From Manduca sexta (taxonomy: Eukaryota; Arthropoda; Insecta; Lepidoptera; Sphingidae), in assembly GCF_014839805.1 (NCBI RefSeq), contig NC_051131.1:4700913-4764912 (forward strand): a DNA stretch of 64,000 nt. The letters run 5' to 3'. The notes beneath the pieces are model-generated. The model did not search any database and was not told the origin of the DNA. It saw only the letters and a list, made by a program, of their open reading frames with translations. Below are positions 57,125-64,000 of this stretch, piece by piece (position 1 is the first letter of the stretch; each line of letters begins with the position of its first letter). The translations under genes were made by a program, and so were the position numbers.

Positions 57125-60100
57125 TACTAAAAAGCTGCTATTTCAATTTGTAATTAAGTTGCAGGATCCAAGGTATCAGATAAGATTTTACATCAAGATG
57201 TTTTTATTTAAATTCTAACTCTTTGCCTGAGACCCAATTTGTGATGAACGAATGACAAGGTTAAACGAATGAACACACAATGCATCATTTTAAGCGTTTG
57301 TATTTTTGTAACATGCAGTTAATAAACATAATAATATGCATGAGTTTAAAGTTCGGATTATGCAGGAAACATTAATTCAAGGAACATTCATTATACTTCC
57401 TTTTGAGTTAAAAACCTCTGTTGATATTGCCGAGGTACATTGAGAACTTAGGGTATTATAGGGTATTATATATAGGGAAATATTATGAATCATGAAATAA
57501 ATATCATTGGTACGCTCTTCCTATTTGCAAAAGATTTATATAGTCAGTCACTCTCCATACTCCTAGATTGTAAAGAATGAGTCCTATGTAAAAACTGGTT
57601 ACAATATATTGTATTCTGAAGCATCATTGTTTTTTCCTCAACCGCCAACATAAGGCAAAGATTTAATATTGAACGTGGAAAAATCAAGAGGGATTATTGA
57701 TCTTGGTTAATTATAAAACTAACTGTGATATTATCTCCCGCCGTAATAACTGTCTTTGCGTGTTATGTCTAGAAACTAAAGTCACGTCGTAAATTAGGTG
57801 ACCTCAATTAAGGAATATTCTCACCACACATTTACCTTCGAGATAATCACGTGATAATCTTCACATACAGTTATTATTATGCCGTTACTATAATCTGTCG
57901 CAATTGGAAATGTGTGTTTGTAATCCACCATAATTTAGAAGGTGGTTCTCAAAGTTGACTGGATGGCGACCTAAAACATCCGAATTCTGGACTCCGTCTT
58001 GGCTAGTTACTTCCTTCGTTCATCAGTGACTGTTTCTGGCTACGTCGTTTGATATATTGTTTTATTTTCAGAGTCCTCCCAGTGTTCCATCTCCTCACAA
58101 TGTTCCACCAACTGATGATGACGTATACTTTGGGAAATAGGCAATGATTTAGAGACTTTCACTAACCCGCAAACTAAGAATAATCTAGTAAAGTCTACAG
58201 ACATTATTTGGGATAATTACGCGGCGACTTGTTTACGGTAGAAAAGGGGTAATTAGTCACTACTAATCTCATAAAAAAACAATGAAACATGAGAGGTTTC
58301 TATGATATTCTTGCATTAGTATGAAATAAAAGGCGTCGGGGCAGCCATTGAATATTTATTCACAAGACGTGATAGTGTTGAGCACCCAACTCATAGCTAT
58401 ACCTAACATATATGTATATTAAAGTTTCGTTTTGCTATTCTTATGGTCAAGGTTTTAGGAAGCCGGAACATACTCCCACCTCTATAATTCACGTCCGTCT
58501 TATTCTTTATAGTAATTTAAAAGCAAATAAATATTTTAGAGAATTTTATTCAACGTCTCGTGTTTTAGAAATAAGAACAGCAAATTTTAATATAACTGGC
58601 TACGTTTTAGTATTGATGTATCAAAAAATATGTCAAATAATAAAAAACATTAGTAGGTAAAATATAGACTTAAATAGTTTCCTAACATTTCAGACAGTGC
58701 TCAACTGGATACAACGTTTTGCTAAGGTCACGCCAGATGTCGTTCTCGTAGCAAATTTACGCAGCCCTAACTAATGATGTGGATGGGTTGACCTGGCCGA
58801 CAGAATGCGGTTAAGCGCCGCCGACTCGCAATTTTCTACACCCGACTTGATTCAATAAGCAGAGCGAAATAAAATTATGTTAATAACTTTTTAGCTCGTA
58901 TTTATGGACTCGGCCGTAAATAGCGCAATATTGAAATGCGAAAATGAATTAAATCTGAACCTAGTTGGTCTCAAATTCAATAAGGAATTGGCGGGAGTGG
59001 ACTTTGAAGTTATCAGTGCTGTATGCTATATTTTATGTTGAAATTCTATAACAAACCTCTATTATATTATATTCATACGTATGTATTATAATAATGTCAT
59101 TGATTTGTACACATATAAGTAATATTAAACTTTCATAATGGCTAATTTGTTCAATAATTCCTAAACCGCACTGAATTTTATTATTGGGTTCAATGAAGCC
59201 ATTTCAACAACACATAAAGAAGTATTCCAAAGCTCGATAGAGCCAAAAAACATTTAGTCGTATAAGATCCTTATTAGGCCTCATTGTTACTGCTGACTCG
59301 TATTCGAGCCAAACTTTATACTACGCATGTGTGCACTCTACTCGACGCCGTAAATAAGCCTCGAGCTGCTCGTTAAACTAACTTGCCCATACGAGTTTGG
59401 AGCGTTAGTTTTTTGGCAAAGGTTCGTATTAAGAAATAGGTTCTTCTATTTTGTAGGATAAATGTTTATTGATATTTGAAAACATTGAAAGAAAGATCTG
59501 TTTAAAATTTGGATCATCAATGCCATACTGAAGTTGCAAAAGCAACTATCAACTTAATTATTTCTCATTAACAAGTTGACAGCCTTTACGCGGTGCTTTA
59601 AAGTTTTAACTGTTAGATAAATTCACGCTTTTGACACCGCATACAATGAAAATCAAATGAATAGCCAACTCGTTACAGCAAACATCAGTTACATCACTCT
59701 TTATAATAGTAGATATTTGAACAGAACGCAAGAATTGAAAATTAATAATTTGTGAACTGTCAACTGAGTAATAAGTTTGTGAAAACCATTTGTTTCCAAA
59801 TATCATTTAAGGGCATTTATAACTTATTAACTTTTAAGTGGCACGATAACCTTTATAAGAAGTTTGACAATACCTTCTGGTTCCATTAATAAGCTATTAA
59901 TTCTTTCTCTATGCAGTTTGTGTTGCTTTTGAAAATCAAAACGTTTAAACTGGCAAGAGGTAGCAATATTTAAACATATACTCATGATTAATCATAAATA
60001 AATATTACATACCGATTTATATTAATATTTATTTGATGTAGTCAATATAAACATAATGGAATACCTGACCAAATGGAACATTCAATTTTCCATTCATGTT

Positions 60101-60435
60101 TCACATTTATCTGCAGCCACTTTACGTATTCAGAGCTCAGTAACTAGTGTGACATGAATGTGGGCATTGTTGTCAGTTTGCGTGGGTTTAAGTAACGCAA
60201 TAGTGTGAGTAGCATCGCACTATGTAAACTGTGTAATGAGCATCTACTTAATTTTGTATTCATTCGCAATCAAGGATCGATGATATACTCAAAAATATTA
60301 TTTTCATAATCAGGGATTTTATTGCGTATAAACATCATTCGGTTTTTGTTGAATACGTTTTACTTTGTTAGTAAGATGACGTAAATAAGGCCTTGCCTCG
60401 AGCAAACGGTCTTGCAAATTCGTTCTTTTTATTTA
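57125..60435. other. Non-coding stretch
   Basis: AT-rich, no gene recognised apart from the weak exon candidate at 58072. No bounded repeats seen. Confidence 0.4.
58072..58140 (+). CDS. Possible terminal exon, unrecognised
   Basis: After TTTTATTTTCAG, a strong acceptor, 22 codons (SPPSVPSPHNVPPTDDDVYF GK) run to TAG. The Ser/Pro-rich then acidic C-terminus reads like real protein, and the acceptor has a good pyrimidine tract. No donor partner was found upstream and no family is recognised. It may be the end of a gene or of a dead transposon-derived gene. Confidence 0.2.
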   Translation, partial: SPPSVPSPHNVPPTDDDVYFGK

Positions 60436-60439
60436 CGGG

Positions 60440-60700
60440 GCAAAATTAGGGGTTAATATGCAAAGGTTTTAATTAATATGATGTGCACTCTAATTGGCGA
60501 TGCACGGAATTAACAATTTTAGTGGCATTATCATTATAAAATGATTGAAACGGATAATGGATATTCCACATTATAAAAATTTTGAAGAATGGTGATGTTT
60601 AATTTTTTTCTATATGTATTATAAATTTCGAATAGATGGCCTCTAAAATACGATTAGCACGCCGGTTTGGGGGCATCATCATGGGGGACCGAATTGGATT
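60440..60700 (+). repeat. Unclassified dispersed repeat, copy C
   Basis: GATGTGCACTCTAATTGG, GCACGGAATTAACAATTTTA, CACATTATAAAAATTTTGA, TATTATAAATTTCGAATAGA and GCACGCCGGTTTGGGGGCAT define the family best. Confidence 0.5.
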
Positions 60701-61019
60701 CAGATGTTTCTGAATCGGAATATGTTGCAAGAACTAAAGTATTCACAAGACGTAAAATAGACAAGAAGGTCTTACATGTAATTTAATTAAAAAGTTTACG
60801 TAACATACGTCTTATACTTAAACTGTATGAAGTAATCTGTTCATTTACATGTGATGTGGGTCTCACAAGCTGTTTAACTGTGACACCTGATACCGAACAA
60901 AGCGTATTGCACGTCCCTCCCAGGGCTTTTAAATGTAATTTTAGCATTGTATGATCACGTGTCGAAATAAATAAACATACGTACCTTTGAGATAGGTATA
61001 TTCGTTTTGTACACAAGGT

Positions 61020-61354
61020 CATTTGACATTGAGTTAATAAATGAAATCACATACTCATCTTTACTTTTACTAACGTTACGTCAAAAATCATCCATGAATA
61101 AGGAATTATTTTCACAAAAAATCCCAGTTTTACTTTTCCGTTTTTTTTCTTGCAAACATTATAGCGTGTGCGTGAACAACTTTTTGACTGAAACTATGAT
61201 ATTGCCGCTGCGACGAATTGTCTTAGAGTAGTAGTAGTGACATTCGGGCACATAAAATTCAAATTACTTTTTATTGAATTTGTTTTATTCAAAACTTACA
61301 CTGTTTTTTTAAGTTATCAGCGTGGTTTTATTTAATAATGCAATGTCAAAATGA
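61020..61354 (+). mobile_element. MITE with TTTGACATTGCGTTACTAAA ends, copy 2
   Basis: Left TCATTTGACATTGAGTTAAT and right TTAATAATGCAATGTCAAAA TGA are imperfect inverted ends. The inner part contains GATATTGCCGCTGCGACGAA and AGAGTAGTAGTAGTGACATT, as in copy 1 reversed. Confidence 0.6.
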
Positions 61355-61914
61355 TGTTTTGATAAAGGTGCACAATATTCTGAGAGTAGATACTCATAAT
61401 TCAAGTAACGGCAGCCTTTTAAAAATATCGTATACGACATGGTGATTGGTGAACCATAGTAAAAGAGTGTCACATATTATGATGTAGGCAGATTTGTACA
61501 AAAAGTGTGCGAATGTCTAAAAACGATTATTTTTTTTCCCATGAACTAGCCATCTAAGGAGCAAAGAAATTCGTGATATTTTCATGTAAACGTAAGCATT
61601 TAATATTCGAAGAAATCTAAAATCTGAAGCAGATGTAAGGGATTTAAATGAATTGTAGCCAGACGCTGGTGTACCTAATTCCATAAACGTTCGTCGAAGA
61701 TAAAGTAAGAGCTTTTTATGACACAAACAGGTGCTGTTGAGGACTGGGCTTCGATGAAAATGTATTTATAACGCAGATCAATAGAATATCTTTGCAACGT
61801 TGCTATATGCACGTATATAAATCTGTAAATGATCTTTCTCACACTTCTTTATACTAAAACCAGTCTTTGCAAAAACTCATAGCGTTAGAATCGCTGGTGG
61901 TAGCATATGTTTTA

Positions 61915-62105
61915 TATTCGCCCGGATAGCGGCCACCGTACATAGTGTTTAAACCCGCTATAATGACTTACATAAGTGTTTCGCGTTCCGGGATCAGTCT
62001 GTGTATGTCCGGTTCCAACAGTTCGGCATAATTGTGTAGACTGCCGAGGGGTAACCATCTCTTGTCATTCGACATTATATTGGACCTTATACCATTTTGC
62101 TGTGC
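61915..62105 (+). repeat. CATCAGGTGC-family repeat copy
   Basis: TTCGCCCGGATAGCGGCCAC, TTCGCGTTCCGGGATCAGTC and CCGGTTCCAACAGTTCGGCA follow the family order; the final CATCAGGTGC block is lost. Confidence 0.6.
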
Positions 62106-63689
62106 CGTATCAAAAAAATTGCACTATACATATTTTTAATTATCAAACGTAGCCTGTTAATTCAGGACGATATTGCCTAATTTCAAAGATTGCTAGCCTG
62201 TCTTATTTTGTTTTTTTGGTAAAACCAACCATAAAATTTACAGTTTATATTGTCGTTTCAACTAGTGTCAACGTACTATCCTATCGTAAGTAAATATAGA
62301 GTTCAATCTAAGCTACCACATTTAAGGGATTTGGTATAAATATTAGAACAAAAGACTTAAGAAACATTTATCATACCTAAATTTATTAAAAAGACATTAT
62401 TTCCCACGACCAGACTCATCATAGTAAATCTAATGAGATTTGAAATAAAAAACATTTTTAAAAAGAACAATATTATATTCTTAATTCCTTAGATGATTAG
62501 TGAAATGTCTCTAAACATTTTAGAACACACATTTTTTATTTAGTGAAAAATTTAATCAAGCCTTGAATATTTTAAAAGACTTATTTCATTATAATGTTAT
62601 ATTTCTTTTAAACTTTCTTTATTTTTCCTTAAAGGTATAATTATCTAGCCGTTTCATAATGTAACTAGGCTAACTATTAAAAAAAAATGGACAATTGTGA
62701 AAGTCATTTTAAGACATTTTTATGAACAAATTTTTTCATTACCATGTACCGGAGTTTAAGTCGTAGTTGCCGAGTCCTTAATGATGAACAAAAGGACAAT
62801 TTGGAGAAGGTATTAACCGTAAACCCATTATAAAGAGGCAAAGTTAATTAGTAAGTTTGGACATAATATCTGAAACTACAGATCTGATTTAAATATCTTA
62901 CAAATTAATAACTGATATTAAAAATATAAAACTGTCGATAAAAATAAATAATATTTATTTGTTTTCATCCATTCATAATTTTATCTTTACCACTTACTTC
63001 CAACGCTGAAGGTAATGTTAGTTACCTATCTACAAAAATATTTTACTTTAGAATAAAAAGCAAACAGGCACAACATGTTCTCTAGGGAGTGACTTTCGAA
63101 AATTGCAAAAGTGTCTCATTAATATTTAACTTTCAACTCGACTCAAGAAACTTGCGGTTCATTGACTTTGTTACATTGTTTAATTTATCATTAGCATAAT
63201 TTGCACAGACCATTTGGTTACCTGAGTTAAGGCACCTTTAGGAAATTAAGTTTGTTATTTAATCAAGCACGAAAGAAACTAATTAATTTATACGAGTGAA
63301 GGCCTTCCTTTAAGGTCCCTAATTTAGTCTACTTAATTATATCAAACTTCTAAATTTTCCGTGGTTTATGGAACTGCTATTAAAAAACACGTCAAATTGA
63401 TAATCTCCTCCTTTTTTTGAAGTCGGTAAATAGAACTATTAAAGAAAAAGTGCTTTTATGAATCGTTAAAGTTTATACAAAGTTTACGTTTGTTTAGGAT
63501 GTTCGGCCATTTGTATACTTTATAGTAAAATGGAAGTCGATTGAACTATAAACGAATATCGATTCTAAGATTGGCAACCGCAGAATTCCCAAATTTCGTA
63601 GTGAATATACGATCAGTCTAGTTCACCGAACTGTATGTTAGAGAACACGATTGCAGGTGATAATTAAACAGTACATAATAGCATCTATG
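62106..63689. other. Non-coding stretch, nothing recognised
   Basis: AT-rich with short frames only. Confidence 0.4.
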
Positions 63690-63975
63690 TTTTACTGGTG
63701 GTATGTCTCTTATATTATGTGAGAGTCCGCCTGGATAGGTTCCGCCGCAATATCTAATTCTGCCGGCAGTGTGTCACTGTTGTGTTCCGGTTTGAAGGAC
63801 ATTGTAGCCAGTGTAACTACTTGACAAAACTTAACATCTTATGTCTCAGGATGGCGAGCGCAGTGGAATACCAAACAATACTTTGTAATTCAAGGTGTTG
63901 GATGGTGTTTCTACTGTTTACGGGCAGTGGTATCGTTTACCATCAGGCGAACGGCAAGCTCGTCTCTAAATAAAT
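63690..63975 (+). repeat. LINE-like 3' tail, longer copy
   Basis: GTGAGAGTCCGCCTGGATAG, TAATTCTGCCGGCAGTGTGT, GTTCCGGTTTGAAGGACATT and ACCATCAGGCGAACGGCAAG CTCGTC, the standard end of a moth LINE-type repeat. The terminal part forms one arm of the palindrome at 63958-63997. Confidence 0.65.
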
Positions 63976-63997
63976 TTTAATTTATTTAGAGACGAGC
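63958..63997. repeat. 40-bp palindrome at the window end
   Basis: GCTCGTCTCTAAATAAATT, TT, AATTTATTTAGAGACGAGC: a perfect 19-bp stem. The left arm is the tail of the LINE-like repeat, so a second tail may begin here in opposite direction. Confidence 0.85.
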
Positions 63998-64000
63998 AGA

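Noticed and set aside
1..64000. CRISPR arrays, operons, phage or prokaryotic defence systems
   Set aside because: The window is eukaryotic with introns and insect transposons; no regularly spaced repeats or bacterial gene order exist.

Overview
The window is eukaryotic nuclear DNA from an insect, almost certainly a moth or butterfly. It is AT-rich, its genes are split by GT-AG introns, and it is full of short non-autonomous transposons of types common in Lepidoptera: Helitrons ending in CTAG, hAT-like MITEs with 8-bp target duplications, a tRNA-derived SINE with a TATG-type tail, and LINE 3' tails. No bacterial, viral or organellar genes are visible.

Only two genes can be built with confidence. 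The 3' part of an ATP23 homologue (mitochondrial inner-membrane metalloprotease and assembly factor) lies on the + strand, with four exons between 463 and 1826; its 5' end is outside the window. A complete Cys-loop (pentameric) ligand-gated chloride-channel subunit lies on the - strand from 25461 to 6147. I assembled it from ten exons whose phases all agree: 1428 coding bases, 475 residues, with signal peptide, Cys-loop, four membrane segments and a P-G-R motif before TM2. Its first intron is about 11.4 kb and carries many repeats. The two genes are convergent, separated by about 4.3 kb.

From about 25.5 kb to 64 kb I find no convincing gene. This stretch is either intergenic or a long intron of a gene whose exons lie elsewhere. 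It holds repeats, several with target-site duplications that can be read directly. The clearest are a Helitron inserted inside a hAT-like MITE (32260-33182), five hAT-like MITE copies with 8-bp duplications, a 719-bp foldback element with arms of about 200 bp (36176-36894), a 583-bp element with perfect 60-bp terminal repeats (48148-48730), and a SINE with a 13-bp duplication (49486-49749).

The two genes have no functional link that the sequence shows: one is a housekeeping mitochondrial factor, the other a membrane channel. I did not find a new multi-gene system. The items most worth a second look are the orphan-type channel, the nested and clustered transposon insertions, and three possible small exons or ORFs (20291-20575, 28896-28960, 58072-58140).
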